Part shown: piece after piece, positions 49,037 to 58,685 of the stretch | Numbering within the stretch: position 1 is the stretch's first letter | Layout: every line of letters starts with the position of its first letter | DNA from: Planctomycetota bacterium | Lineage (GTDB): Bacteria; Planctomycetota; JAMOSO01 | Assembly (NCBI GenBank): GCA_027063065.1 | Contig: JAMOSO010000011.1 | Location: 7,121 to 71,120 of the forward strand | DNA length: 64,000 bases | Direction of reading: 5' to 3' | Position numbers and translations under genes: made by a program | Notes under the pieces: model-generated | What the model was told of the DNA's origin: nothing | Seen by the model: the letters and a program-made list of their open reading frames with translations, nothing else | The model's database searches: none

Positions 49037-49980
49037 TTATGTCCACCTTCTAATGTAGATATTACAATATTCTCTAAGGTTAACTCTTTGCGATGTAATT
49101 CTCTAATAATGCCACCATTTTCAGTAATTATCTGAAATATCCGAGTACGAATATCATCTGCCGTTGTATAAATAGCTAAATAAAACCATTCTTGCACTGT
49201 ATCAACTGTTACGCTTTTAATACCATTAATCTGCTTTAAAGCGTCAATTGTTTGATTGTTAATGTTCTGACATTCCACTACGATAGGTTCAGATAATGCA
49301 CTATTTTTTAATAAATTTTGTGGAGTTGAAGACACTAATAAACGTCCATCTTTAATAATGACAACCTTTGTACAAATAGCTTCAACCTCTTGTAAGATAT
49401 GCGTTGATAATAAGACACTTGTTTCGGGCACTAAATTCCTAATTAAATTTCTAAAATCGGTTATTTGTGCAGGGTCTAAACCAGATGTTGGTTCATCTAA
49501 TATAACTAATTTTGGTCGATGTAAAATAGCATCTGCCAAAGCAACCCTTTGCCTGTAACCTTTAGATAATTGCGAAATTGGCACTTTTGCATGATCGGTA
49601 ATACCAATAAGTTCAAATAATTCTGTAATGCGTTTATCCCTTTGTTGTTTATTAAAACCACGCAATTTAGCTCTATAATGTAAAAATGTTAAAGGTGTCA
49701 TTTCAAGATATAAAGGTGATGATTCTGGAAGATAGCCAACTATTTTTTGAACCTGCCGACAATCTTTACATATATCAAAACCACCAATATTTGCCGTGCC
49801 TGAACTAGGTTTAATAAAGCCTGTCAACATACGCATTGTTGTGCTTTTACCTGCGCCATTTGGTCCTAAAAAACCTACAATATCTCCTGCTTTAACACTA
49901 AATGACAAGTTATCTACAGCATTAAAATTGGCATAAGTTTTGGTTAAACCATCAACTTTTAGTATAAAATCATTATTCAT
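49033..49980 (-). CDS. ABC transporter ATPase (GldA-like)
   Basis: A 315-residue ATPase energising the ABC-2 permease. Walker A GPNGAGKSTTMRMLTG is near 39-54, the signature LSKGYRQRVALADAIL near 138-153 and Walker B VILDEPTSGLDPAQ near 160-172. The C-terminal extension of about 100 residues is usual for this exporter class. A TTGTAT-N17-TATGAT pair at 49987-50015 on the minus strand would start transcription almost at the ATG, so a leaderless message is conceivable but not shown. Confidence 0.92.
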   Translation of the reverse strand: MNNDFILKVDGLTKTYANFNAVDNLSFSVKAGDIVGFLGPNGAGKSTTMRMLTGFIKPSSGTANIGGFDICKDCRQVQKIVGYLPESSPLYLEMTPLTFLHYRAKLRGFNKQQRDKRITELFELIGITDHAKVPISQLSKGYRQRVALADAILHRPKLVILDEPTSGLDPAQITDFRNLIRNLVPETSVLLSTHILQEVEAICTKVVIIKDGRLLVSSTPQNLLKNSALSEPIVVECQNINNQTIDALKQINGIKSVTVDTVQEWFYLAIYTTADDIRTRIFQIITENGGIIRELHRKELTLENIVISTLEGGHK

Positions 49981-50060
49981 TATTTTATCATAAGCTTTTA
50001 AATCAATTGATACAATTTTAATAATTAGCAGTGTGATTAAAAATATGCAATAATAAAATT

Positions 50061-51134
50061 ATGCGCCTTTATATTCATATCCCTTTTTGTATCCAAACTT
50101 GTAGTTATTGTGATTTTTGCACAGAAAGCAATGCCTCACAACATAGAATTAATAAATATTTAGATACATTGCTAAAAGAATTAAGTTTTAGATTAAAACC
50201 ATACAAAAAATTAAAATCGATTTATATCGGCGGTGGTACACCAAGTCGCTTAAATACTATGCAAATTCAACGCATATTAAATGCATTAAATCCGTGGATA
50301 AGTCAAGATTTAGAGGAATTTTCATTTGAAATTGACCCCGGCACGTTAAGTCCATCTAAAATTGAAGTTTTATTAAAATATAACGTCAATAGAGTGAGCG
50401 TTGGCATACAAAGCTTTGACAACCAAGTATTAAAACAACTAGGACGGATACATTCGGCACAATTAGCCATAAAAACAATTAATATGCTAAGCTCAGTAGG
50501 ATTTAATATATCGGCTGATTTAATCATAGGTTTACCATCGCATACAAATAGAATTCAAAAAGATATAAAAAGATTATCATCATTGCCCATAAAACACTGC
50601 AGTTTATATATTTTAAGCCTAGAACAAGGAACAAAATTATATAATCAAGTAAAAAAACAACAAATTGTATTACCTAACGACACCGAGACAGTCAAAGAAT
50701 ATAATATAGCTTGTAAATTGCTAGAGCAAAATGGTTTTAAACAATATGAAATATCTAACTTTGCTCGCAACAATCATATCAGTTTACACAACACTGCCTA
50801 CTGGACATATCAAAAATATATTGGAATAGGTACTTCTGCCGCTGGGTTTGATGGCATTAAAAGATATGTAAACTCTGCCAATATAGACACTTATATATCA
50901 AACTGGCAAAATGACTGCCAGATAGAAAGCTTATCACCATTGACCCAACAACAAGAAAAAGCAATGGTTGGACTACGCTTAAGATCTGGTATACAACTAT
51001 ATAAGTTTCCTTTAATTCAAGATAAATTAATTTTTATGCTCAATAATAAATTACTTGAGACTTATAAAGATAATTTACGAATACCACAAAAATATTTAAG
51101 TAATTCAAATGAAATATTAGAAAATTTATTTTAA
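50061..51134 (+). CDS. hemW: Heme chaperone HemW (radical SAM)
   Basis: A 357-residue radical SAM protein. The cluster motif C10-x3-C14-x2-C17 reads CIQTCSYC and is followed by Cys20 (DFC), the HemW-specific extra cysteine. IYIGGGTPSRL, FEIDPGTLS, RVSVGIQSFDNQVLKQLGR and YEISNFAR are family blocks. HemW was long annotated as oxygen-independent coproporphyrinogen oxidase but acts in heme delivery. The window's hemL fits a heme-using organism. Confidence 0.92.
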   Translation: MRLYIHIPFCIQTCSYCDFCTESNASQHRINKYLDTLLKELSFRLKPYKKLKSIYIGGGTPSRLNTMQIQRILNALNPWISQDLEEFSFEIDPGTLSPSKIEVLLKYNVNRVSVGIQSFDNQVLKQLGRIHSAQLAIKTINMLSSVGFNISADLIIGLPSHTNRIQKDIKRLSSLPIKHCSLYILSLEQGTKLYNQVKKQQIVLPNDTETVKEYNIACKLLEQNGFKQYEISNFARNNHISLHNTAYWTYQKYIGIGTSAAGFDGIKRYVNSANIDTYISNWQNDCQIESLSPLTQQQEKAMVGLRLRSGIQLYKFPLIQDKLIFMLNNKLLETYKDNLRIPQKYLSNSNEILENLF

Positions 51135-51169
51135 ATACAATATAAATTAATATCCATATTAGCTGCCAC

Positions 51170-51197
51170 TTGTAACTAATATATCTCATTGTATAAT
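51170..51197 (+). promoter_or_regulatory. Promoter of cimA-valS
   Basis: TTGTAA (51170-51175) and a perfect TATAAT (51192-51197) are 16 bp apart. The start codon of cimA is 28 bp further on. Confidence 0.6.
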
Positions 51198-51225
51198 CTT
51201 GCTTCTATTATTAGTTAGGTAAATT

Positions 51226-52788
51226 ATGTCAAACAAAATTGAAATATACGATTCAACACTACGCGATGGCTCTCAGGGAGAAGGCATATCCTTTTCTTTA
51301 GATGATAAATTATCAACTGCTATCGAGCTAGACAAACTAGGTATTAGCTTTATAGAAGGTGGCTGGCCATTTTCTAATGTTAAAGATGAAAACTTTTTTA
51401 AACTTATTCAAAAAGAAAATCTTAAACATGCTCAAATCGCTGCGTTTGGCTCAACTAGACGTGCCAATACAAACGCCAAAGATGATAAAAATTTAAATGC
51501 CCTTTTGTATGCAGAATCTCCTGTCATAACAATTTTTGGCAAAAGTTGGGATTTACATGTTACAGATGCTTTAAAAGTGAGCTTTGAAGAAAATCTAGCT
51601 ATGATAGCCAGTAGCATAGAATACTTAAAACAACATGATAGACATGTCATATATGATGCCGAGCATTTTTTTGATGGATATAAAAGCAATCCAGAATATG
51701 CCATTAAAACTATCTTAGCAGCTCAAAATGCAGGTGCTTCTACGCTGGTCTTATGCGATACAAATGGAGGCTCTTTACCATTTGAAATACAAAAAATTGT
51801 TAGTGATGTTAAAAAAATAACCACTGTTAATATTGGTATCCACGCCCACAATGACAGTGGTTTAGGCGTAGCCAATAGTTTATCTGCCGTAGAAGGTGGT
51901 GCTAAACATATACAAGGCACAATTAACGGCATTGGGGAACGCTGTGGCAATGCAGACATCACAAGCATTATTGCCAATTTAGAATTAAAAATGAACAAAC
52001 AATGCCTACCAGACACACATATACAAAAACTGACTGAAACAAGCCATTTTGTTTGGGATATAACAAACCAAAACCCAATTGGCAATCAACCATTTGTTGG
52101 CATATCAGCATTTGCACATAAAGGTGGCATACATGTAAGCGCCATCGCAAGAAACTCTAAAACATACGAACATATAAAACCAGAAGCGGTCGGCAATACC
52201 CAACGCATATTAATATCCGAATTATCTGGCAAATCAAACGTACTTGCTAAGTCAAAAAAACACGATTTATCCAAACACCCTGAAGCACTTAAACAGGTAT
52301 TAGCTAAAGTAGTTGAGTTAGAAAAAGAAGGTTATAGTTTTGAGTCTGCCGAAGCATCATTTGAATTGCTAATCCGTAAAATAATGGGAGACAAATTAAA
52401 CTTTTTTAAATGCGAGGGATACCGTTCTATTATAGAAAACAGTCCAAATCATACCTCGGAAATATCTGAAGTAAGCGTAAAAGTAAGAGTTGGAGAAAAA
52501 CTTGAACATAAAGTAGCTGAAGGACACGGACCTGTTGATGCTATAAAACGTGCTTTAAGACGTTCTTTAGTACCCCATTATCCACAGTTAAACGATATGA
52601 AATTAGTTGACTACAAAGTTAGAGTCATTGAAGGTGGCGATGGTACATCTTCTAAAGTACGCGTACTGATAACCAGTAAAGATAAAAAAGACCTTTGGAG
52701 TACCATAGGTGTTTCTGAAAATATATTAGAAGCCAGTTTTAAGGCTTTAGTAGATTCTTTTGAATATAAACTTGTTAAAGATAATTAG
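51226..52788 (+). CDS. cimA: Citramalate synthase
   Basis: A 520-residue enzyme condensing pyruvate and acetyl-CoA to citramalate, which opens the threonine-independent route to isoleucine. The TIM-barrel has IYDSTLRDGSQGEGISFSLDDKL and FIEGGWPFSN, where 2-isopropylmalate synthases differ. GIHAHNDSGLGVANSLSAVEGG holds the metal histidines, and HKGGIHVSAIARNSKTYEHI is present. The last 130 residues form the LeuA-type allosteric domain. It is followed by valS after 7 bp; both belong to branched-chain amino acid use. Confidence 0.93.
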   Translation: MSNKIEIYDSTLRDGSQGEGISFSLDDKLSTAIELDKLGISFIEGGWPFSNVKDENFFKLIQKENLKHAQIAAFGSTRRANTNAKDDKNLNALLYAESPVITIFGKSWDLHVTDALKVSFEENLAMIASSIEYLKQHDRHVIYDAEHFFDGYKSNPEYAIKTILAAQNAGASTLVLCDTNGGSLPFEIQKIVSDVKKITTVNIGIHAHNDSGLGVANSLSAVEGGAKHIQGTINGIGERCGNADITSIIANLELKMNKQCLPDTHIQKLTETSHFVWDITNQNPIGNQPFVGISAFAHKGGIHVSAIARNSKTYEHIKPEAVGNTQRILISELSGKSNVLAKSKKHDLSKHPEALKQVLAKVVELEKEGYSFESAEASFELLIRKIMGDKLNFFKCEGYRSIIENSPNHTSEISEVSVKVRVGEKLEHKVAEGHGPVDAIKRALRRSLVPHYPQLNDMKLVDYKVRVIEGGDGTSSKVRVLITSKDKKDLWSTIGVSENILEASFKALVDSFEYKLVKDN

Positions 52789-52795
52789 AGATAAT

Positions 52796-55471
52796 ATGCC
52801 TACAGAATTAGACACTCGCTACAACCCAGACAATGTTGAAGATCGCATTTATAAAATGTGGGAAGACAAAAATTTATTTGCATCTAAACCAAATCCTGAT
52901 AAAAAACCATACACCATTGTGATACCTCCGCCAAATGTAACTGGCGCATTGCACATGGGGCATGCTTTAAACAATACTATACAAGATATTTTAATTCGTT
53001 GGCGACGTATGCAGGGGCACGAAACCCTATGGATGCCCGGTACTGATCATGCAGGTATAGCTACCCAAAATGTTGTGGAAAGAGCATTAAAAAAAGAAGG
53101 CAAAACTCGTCATGATGTTGGCAGAGAAACTTTGGTTAATCGTATTTGGGATTGGAAAGCAGAATATGGCTCTAGAATTATCAATCAATTAAAAAAATTA
53201 GGTTCATCTTGTGATTGGCAACGCGAACGCTTTACTATGGATGATGGACTTTCTGCTGCTGTAAAAGAAAATTTTATTAATCTATTTAAAAAAGATTTAA
53301 TCTATCGTGGTAATTATTTAGTAAATTGGTGTCCACAATGCACTACTGCATTAGCTGATGATGAAGTAGAACATTCAGACGATAAAGGTCATATGTGGCA
53401 TATGCGATACCCCTTAACAGAAAACCCAAATAAATTTTTGATAGTAGCCACAACACGACCAGAAACAATGTTTGGCGATACCGCAGTTGCTGTAAGTGCC
53501 AAAGATGAGCGTTATAAAGATTTAATTGGCAAAACTATCACCTTGCCTTTTGTCAATCGACAAATCCCTATTATTGCCGATGAACATGTAGACTCTGCCT
53601 TTGGAACAGGAGCTGTCAAGGTAACTCCAGCTCACGATCCAAATGATTGGCAAATAGGCAAACGCCATAATTTAGCTGAAATTACAGTAATGGATGAACA
53701 TGGTATAATGAATAATGAAGCTGGCGTTTTTGCTAATCAAGATCGTTTTACCTGCCGTAAAAACATCATAAAACAATTAGATGAATTAGGACTATTAGAA
53801 AAGATAGAAGATCATGACCATTCTGTTGGACATTGCTATAGATGTGATACCGTTATAGAATCCAGATTATCTAAACAATGGTTTGTCAAAATGAAACCAT
53901 TGGCAGAAGCTGCCATTGCCAAAACAAATGCAAAGGAATTAACTTTTCACCCCAACAGATGGGAAAAAGTTTACATGTCTTGGTTAGAAAACGTCAGAGA
54001 CTGGTGTATCAGTCGACAAATTTGGTGGGGACATCGCATTCCTATTTGGTATTGTGAAGACTGTAACGAAGTTATACCAAGTGCCGACAATTGTGTTGAA
54101 ATTTGTCCAAAGTGTCAAAGTACAAAACTACACCAAGATCCTGATGTACTAGATACTTGGTTTTCTTCTGCCTTATGGCCTTTTTCTACTTTAGGTTGGC
54201 CAGAAAACACAAAAGAACTTGATTACTACTACCCCACTAACACCCTTGTAACAGATCGTGGCATAATTTATTTTTGGGTTGCCAGAATGGTTATGATGGG
54301 TTTAGAAAATATTGGGCAAATACCATTTAAAGATGTTTACATCCATGGAACAATACTAGATGAACAAGGTCGTAAAATGTCAAAATCATTAGGCAATGGT
54401 ATTGATCCATTAGAAATGATAAAAAAATATAGTGCCGACGCCGTTAGGTTTTCCATTATCAGCCTAACTACTGAAGGACAAGATGTAAAATTATCTCCAA
54501 CTAAATTTGAAATGGGACGAAATTTTACTAATAAACTATGGAATGCATCACGTTTTGTTTTGATTAATTTAGAAGGATTTGAAAAAACAAATATAAACTA
54601 TGACGATTTAACTTTTGCCGATAAATGGATATTATCTAACTTAAATAAAACAATTGCTAAAGTTAGTGACGATTTAGAAAATTTCCATTTTAATCAAGCG
54701 CTAAACACTACTTATGATTTTGTATGGAATCAATTTTGCTCTTGGTATTTAGAAATTACCAAACCAATTATTGCTATTGGTGGCGACGACAAAATAAGAT
54801 CCCAACAAATATTAGCGCATATTTTGGATTCTATCTTGCGCCTATTACATCCAATTGTACCTTTTATCACTGAAGAACTATGGGAAAAACTTGCAAAAAT
54901 TGCCCCTGTTAGAGATTTGATATCAACTGATAAACCTAGTCAATACATTATCAACGCCCCATGGCCAATGGCCGACCAAAAGTATATAGATACCAAATTA
55001 CATTCGACAATGGATACTTTACAAGATATTATCCGTGCTGTAAGAACTATTCGTAACCAAACAGGCGTGGGTGAAAAAATAATTATTAATTCTTTTATTT
55101 CTGCCAATAATTTAGAAATAAAAGAATTAGTCGATGAACACAAAAAATTTATCACATATATGGCCAATTGCACAATTGAAGCATTAGACATAAATTTAAC
55201 TCAGCCACATAATTCTGCCGTAGAAGTAACCGATAGTGCCAAAATATTTGTAGCTTTAGAGGGCTTAATTGACAATGATGCCGAAAGAGAAAAAATCAAA
55301 AAAGAAATAGACAAAGTATCAAAAGGTCTAAAAGCTTTAAGCGGTAAATTGAATAATCAAAAATTTATTAGCAATGCCCCAGAAGCTGTAGTTAAGGCAG
55401 AACAAGCTCGCCAAGCAGAATTGCAAGAAAAATTAAATAATCTTGAAGATAGCTTCAAAGCTTTAGCATAA
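52796..55471 (+). CDS. valS: Valyl-tRNA synthetase
   Basis: An 891-residue class I synthetase. The HIGH signature is PPPNVTGALHMGHAL near 45-57, the KMSKS signature GRKMSKSLGN near 526. The editing domain contains TTRPETMFGDTAVAV, and a zinc-type set CEDCNEVIPSADNCVEICPKC lies in the middle. The C-terminal coiled coil (EREKIKKEIDKVSKGLKALSG) is typical of ValS. The frame opens at 52760 inside cimA, but the family N-terminus fits ATG at 52796. Confidence 0.97.
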   Translation: MPTELDTRYNPDNVEDRIYKMWEDKNLFASKPNPDKKPYTIVIPPPNVTGALHMGHALNNTIQDILIRWRRMQGHETLWMPGTDHAGIATQNVVERALKKEGKTRHDVGRETLVNRIWDWKAEYGSRIINQLKKLGSSCDWQRERFTMDDGLSAAVKENFINLFKKDLIYRGNYLVNWCPQCTTALADDEVEHSDDKGHMWHMRYPLTENPNKFLIVATTRPETMFGDTAVAVSAKDERYKDLIGKTITLPFVNRQIPIIADEHVDSAFGTGAVKVTPAHDPNDWQIGKRHNLAEITVMDEHGIMNNEAGVFANQDRFTCRKNIIKQLDELGLLEKIEDHDHSVGHCYRCDTVIESRLSKQWFVKMKPLAEAAIAKTNAKELTFHPNRWEKVYMSWLENVRDWCISRQIWWGHRIPIWYCEDCNEVIPSADNCVEICPKCQSTKLHQDPDVLDTWFSSALWPFSTLGWPENTKELDYYYPTNTLVTDRGIIYFWVARMVMMGLENIGQIPFKDVYIHGTILDEQGRKMSKSLGNGIDPLEMIKKYSADAVRFSIISLTTEGQDVKLSPTKFEMGRNFTNKLWNASRFVLINLEGFEKTNINYDDLTFADKWILSNLNKTIAKVSDDLENFHFNQALNTTYDFVWNQFCSWYLEITKPIIAIGGDDKIRSQQILAHILDSILRLLHPIVPFITEELWEKLAKIAPVRDLISTDKPSQYIINAPWPMADQKYIDTKLHSTMDTLQDIIRAVRTIRNQTGVGEKIIINSFISANNLEIKELVDEHKKFITYMANCTIEALDINLTQPHNSAVEVTDSAKIFVALEGLIDNDAEREKIKKEIDKVSKGLKALSGKLNNQKFISNAPEAVVKAEQARQAELQEKLNNLEDSFKALA

Positions 55472-55475
55472 AAAA

Positions 55476-55506
55476 AAAGCCCCATAGGTTTTGCCTATGG
55501 GGCTTT
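55476..55506. terminator. Intrinsic terminator after valS, bidirectional
   Basis: A 13-bp GC-rich stem (55476-55488 and 55494-55506) with a 5-base loop lies between convergent valS and rhaB. It is flanked by A8 on the left, so on the minus strand a strong T-run follows the stem. Confidence 0.9.
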
Positions 55507-55515
55507 CAAAACTAT

Positions 55516-56982
55516 TTATTTCAATAATGATTTAAATTTTTTATAGTGAGTTTCCCAACGACAATCTTGTTTTGGGATATATATTTTATTATCAAAACTA
55601 TCAGCAATTAACTTACGTCCTGCTGTCAAATCAGCAACTTCTCCACTGGCAATAGCTTGCGTAATAATATTGCCTGCTGCAGTAGCTTCAATAGGCCCAG
55701 CAACAACTTGCCTGCCAGTTGCATCGGCTGTCAATTGACATAATAAACTATCCTGAATGCCGCCACCGACCATATAAATAGTATCATATTTTTTATTATG
55801 TAAGTCCTCTAAATCTTCTATGGTTGCGCGATATTTTAAAGCTAGGCTTTCTGCTATACAACGCAACATAACACCTTTATCATCGCTAACATCTTGATTG
55901 GTATCTTTCCAAAATGTTTTTATAGTAACAGGCATATCCGCAGGTGCTATAAAACTATCATCGTCAGGATTTAATAATACTCCAAAAGCAGGTGCTTGTT
56001 TTGCCAATAAAGATAACTCTCCAAAATCATCTGTAGCCCCTTGCTTAACCCAGCGTCTACGACACTCTTGAACTAACCATAAGCCCATTATGTTTTTCAT
56101 AAAATTAATTTTGCCACCAACGCCACCCTCGTTAGTAAATTGCTGTGCGCAAGCTTCGGATGAGGTTAAAGCGTTATCTAACTCCACCCCCAACAAACTC
56201 CAAGTACCACAACTAATAAAGATAAAATCATCTTTATCAGATGGTACAGCAGCTACTGCGCTTTGGGTATCATGCCCAGCAGTTGCCACAACGTTAAAAG
56301 CGTGAACGCCCAATTCCTGACAAACCTCAGATCGCAACATACCTATATCAGAACCAGATGGCGAAACTTTCCCAAAAATTTTACGTGGTAAATTTAATTT
56401 ATCGATAATTTCATTACTCCAGCTACCTGTTTTGGCATCTAATAATTGAGATGTAGAAGCAATTGAATATTCAGTTATTTTTTTACCTGTCAAAAAATAA
56501 GCTAATAAGTCTGGAGTAAATAATAAATCTTCTGCTAAATCCAAAATAGCATCACCATTTTGACGCATAGAAGATAATTGTAAAATTGTATTAAAAAACA
56601 TACTTTGAATACCTGTTATCTCATACAGACGTTCACTACCAATTATATCATCTACTATCTCTTGCATACCATCAGTACGAGGATCGCGATAAGTATACGG
56701 CACACCTAAAAGCCTGCCTTCTCTATCTAATAAACCAAAATCAACCCCCCAAGTATCAATGCCCATCGATTTTATATTAGCTCCGAAATGATGACATTTT
56801 AAAATACTTTGTTTAATTTCATGCAATAACCTAAAAGTATCCCAATATAGATTTTTACCTATTTGAATGGTTTCATTTTCAAAACGGTGTACTTCTTCAA
56901 TATTTAATTTACCATCTTGTATATGGCCAAGTATTGCACGTCCAGATGACGCTCCAAAATCAAGTGCGAGGTATGTTCCCAT
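55516..56982 (-). CDS. rhaB: Rhamnulokinase
   Basis: A 488-residue FGGY-type sugar kinase phosphorylating L-rhamnulose. The N-terminal LALDFGASSGRAILG and MGIDTWGVDFGLLDREGRLLG, then ATAGHDTQSAVAAVP, FISCGTWSLLG and VGGGIQDSLLCQLTADATGR match RhaB more closely than xylulokinase or glycerol kinase. No rhaA, rhaD or rhamnose transporter is adjacent, which is unusual. A LacI-type palindrome lies 22 bp upstream of its ATG. Confidence 0.9.
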   Translation of the reverse strand: MGTYLALDFGASSGRAILGHIQDGKLNIEEVHRFENETIQIGKNLYWDTFRLLHEIKQSILKCHHFGANIKSMGIDTWGVDFGLLDREGRLLGVPYTYRDPRTDGMQEIVDDIIGSERLYEITGIQSMFFNTILQLSSMRQNGDAILDLAEDLLFTPDLLAYFLTGKKITEYSIASTSQLLDAKTGSWSNEIIDKLNLPRKIFGKVSPSGSDIGMLRSEVCQELGVHAFNVVATAGHDTQSAVAAVPSDKDDFIFISCGTWSLLGVELDNALTSSEACAQQFTNEGGVGGKINFMKNIMGLWLVQECRRRWVKQGATDDFGELSLLAKQAPAFGVLLNPDDDSFIAPADMPVTIKTFWKDTNQDVSDDKGVMLRCIAESLALKYRATIEDLEDLHNKKYDTIYMVGGGIQDSLLCQLTADATGRQVVAGPIEATAAGNIITQAIASGEVADLTAGRKLIADSFDNKIYIPKQDCRWETHYKKFKSLLK

Positions 56983-57003
56983 TTATTTTTCCTATTAAAT
57001 ATG

Positions 57004-57017
57004 TGCAATCGATTGCA
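57004..57017. promoter_or_regulatory. Perfect 14-bp palindrome of LacI-family operator type upstream of rhaB
   Basis: TGCAATCGATTGCA is a perfect palindrome with the central CG and the TGNAANCGNTTNCA pattern typical of LacI/PurR-family operators. It ends 22 bp upstream of the rhaB start (minus strand), where a repressor would block transcription. The nearest plus-strand gene starts at 57175, so it may be served too, but rhaB is the likelier target. No LacI-family regulator gene is in the window. Confidence 0.6.
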
Positions 57018-57174
57018 TAAGCATTTAGCTTAACAAAATAATCCTCACAGGCAACTATTACTTATATTTATTAACATGCAATTTTAGCAAAATATATCTT
57101 CATTAGTTAAAGCTATTTAGATAAAATAAATGGTCAAAATTAACATTTTAGTTTTAATATTTAAAGGTAAGCAA

Positions 57175-58032
57175 ATGAAAAAGACTTTATTATTGGTTAG
57201 TGTTTTATGCAGTTTAACCACAATAGCTAAAGCAACACCTACATTTAACTTTACAGCAATACCAGATCAAAATTCCGCTGGATTAGAAAAACGTTTTGGT
57301 GGCATAGCTAAATATCTAAGTCAACAATTAAACGTTAAAGTTAAATATATACCTGTAAAATCGTATACTGCCTCTATTACAGCCTTTAAAAGCAATGTTG
57401 TACAATTAGCTTGGTTTGGTGGTTTATCCGGCGTTAAAGCTCGCTTGGCTGTCGCAGGTTCAAAAGCGATAGCTCAAGGAGCAGAAGATCGCAAATTTAA
57501 AACATATATAATTGCCCACGTTTCAACAGGACTTGCAAAAAGCGAAACCTTTCCTAAGGGTATCCAAGATAAAACTTTTACCTTTGGTTCTAAAGGTTCA
57601 ACTTCTGGAAGATTAATGCCTGAATATTATATCCGCAAAGCATTTAACGATAGCCCAAATCATATTTTTAAGCGTGTTGGATTTAGTGGAGATCACTCTA
57701 AAACTATTTCATTAGTAGAATCTGGCACATATTTAGTAGGTGCTGTAAATTATGCTGTTTGGGATAGGTCTATCTCTGAACATAAAATTGACACATCTAA
57801 GGTACAAATTATTTGGACAACACCCGAATACCCTGATTACAATTGGACAATTCGCGGCGATGTTGACAAAACGTGGGGTAAAGGTTTTACTCAAAAGTTA
57901 ACCCAAGCTTTACTGAACTTAAAAGATAAAAAATTGTTAGCTAGCTTTCCTAGATCTGCTTTTATACCCGCCAAAAATGCTGACTACAAACCTATCCTAG
58001 ATACTGCAAAGGCGCTTGGCATTGTTAGATAA
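57175..58032 (+). CDS. PhnD-like ABC transporter substrate-binding protein (putative selenate/phosphonate type)
   Basis: A 285-residue periplasmic binding protein with a clear signal peptide (MKKTLLLVSVLCSLTTIAKA). The mature part has FTAIPDQNSAGLEKRFGGIA and VQLAWFGGLSGVKAR, then GSKGSTSGRLMPEYY. This sequence style matches the PhnD relatives labelled putative selenate transporter binding proteins. I chose ATG at 57175 (AAGG seven bases upstream, start of the signal peptide) over an in-frame ATG at 57130. The stop overlaps the ATPase as TAATG. No selenium gene such as selD is in the window, so the substrate is open. Confidence 0.82.
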   Translation: MKKTLLLVSVLCSLTTIAKATPTFNFTAIPDQNSAGLEKRFGGIAKYLSQQLNVKVKYIPVKSYTASITAFKSNVVQLAWFGGLSGVKARLAVAGSKAIAQGAEDRKFKTYIIAHVSTGLAKSETFPKGIQDKTFTFGSKGSTSGRLMPEYYIRKAFNDSPNHIFKRVGFSGDHSKTISLVESGTYLVGAVNYAVWDRSISEHKIDTSKVQIIWTTPEYPDYNWTIRGDVDKTWGKGFTQKLTQALLNLKDKKLLASFPRSAFIPAKNADYKPILDTAKALGIVR

Positions 58033-58685
58033 TGCTCTCCATTAAAAATATAAATGTTAAATATGGCGATTTTATCGCACTGAAAAATATTTCACTAGAG
58101 CTAAAGCTTAAAGAGCACGTTGCAATTATCGGCCCCAGCGGAGCTGGAAAAAGCACACTATTACGTGAGATATATAGACGCATACCTACTGGTGCAAATT
58201 TAATACAACAACAATTTGCACTAGTTCCACAATTAAAGACTTTTCACAATGTATATATAGCTAGATTAGAAAGATATTCTTTTTTTACAAATCTATGCAA
58301 TTTAATCAAGCCAAATACACAACGTTACCAAGAAATATTAACCATACTCAAAGACTTAGGTATTGAAAATAAAATATTAACACCAGTATCACAGTTATCT
58401 GGTGGCGAACAACAAAGGGTCGCCATTGCCAGAGCGTTATACCATGGAGGCAATATAATTTTAGGTGACGAACCAATTTCAGCAGTCGATCCTCATAATT
58501 CCGACATTATTATGTCAACGCTAAGCAATAGTAATAAAACATTTATTTTTTCTGTGCATCAAGTAGAAGTTGCTTTAAAATTTGCAACTAGAATCATTGG
58601 TATGAAAGATGGACAAATCTTCTTTGACGATGCACCAGGCAATATAAAACGCTCACAAATTAACAACCTTTACGCACCATGTTAA
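58032..58685 (+). CDS. PhnC-like ABC transporter ATPase
   Basis: A 217-residue importer ATPase. Walker A GPSGAGKSTLLREIYR is near 34-49, the signature LSGGEQQRVAIARALYHGG near 122-140 and Walker B IILGDEPISAVDPHNS just after, followed by the switch histidine in FSVHQVEVAL. Overlap with the binding protein gene is 1 bp and with the permease 7 bp, so the three are translated together. Confidence 0.9.
   Translation: MLSIKNINVKYGDFIALKNISLELKLKEHVAIIGPSGAGKSTLLREIYRRIPTGANLIQQQFALVPQLKTFHNVYIARLERYSFFTNLCNLIKPNTQRYQEILTILKDLGIENKILTPVSQLSGGEQQRVAIARALYHGGNIILGDEPISAVDPHNSDIIMSTLSNSNKTFIFSVHQVEVALKFATRIIGMKDGQIFFDDAPGNIKRSQINNLYAPC

Noticed and set aside
49987-50015. Minus-strand promoter pair before the GldA-like ATPase gene
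   Set aside because: The boxes and spacing look good, but transcription would start at the ATG itself; recorded only as a remark in that gene's entry.
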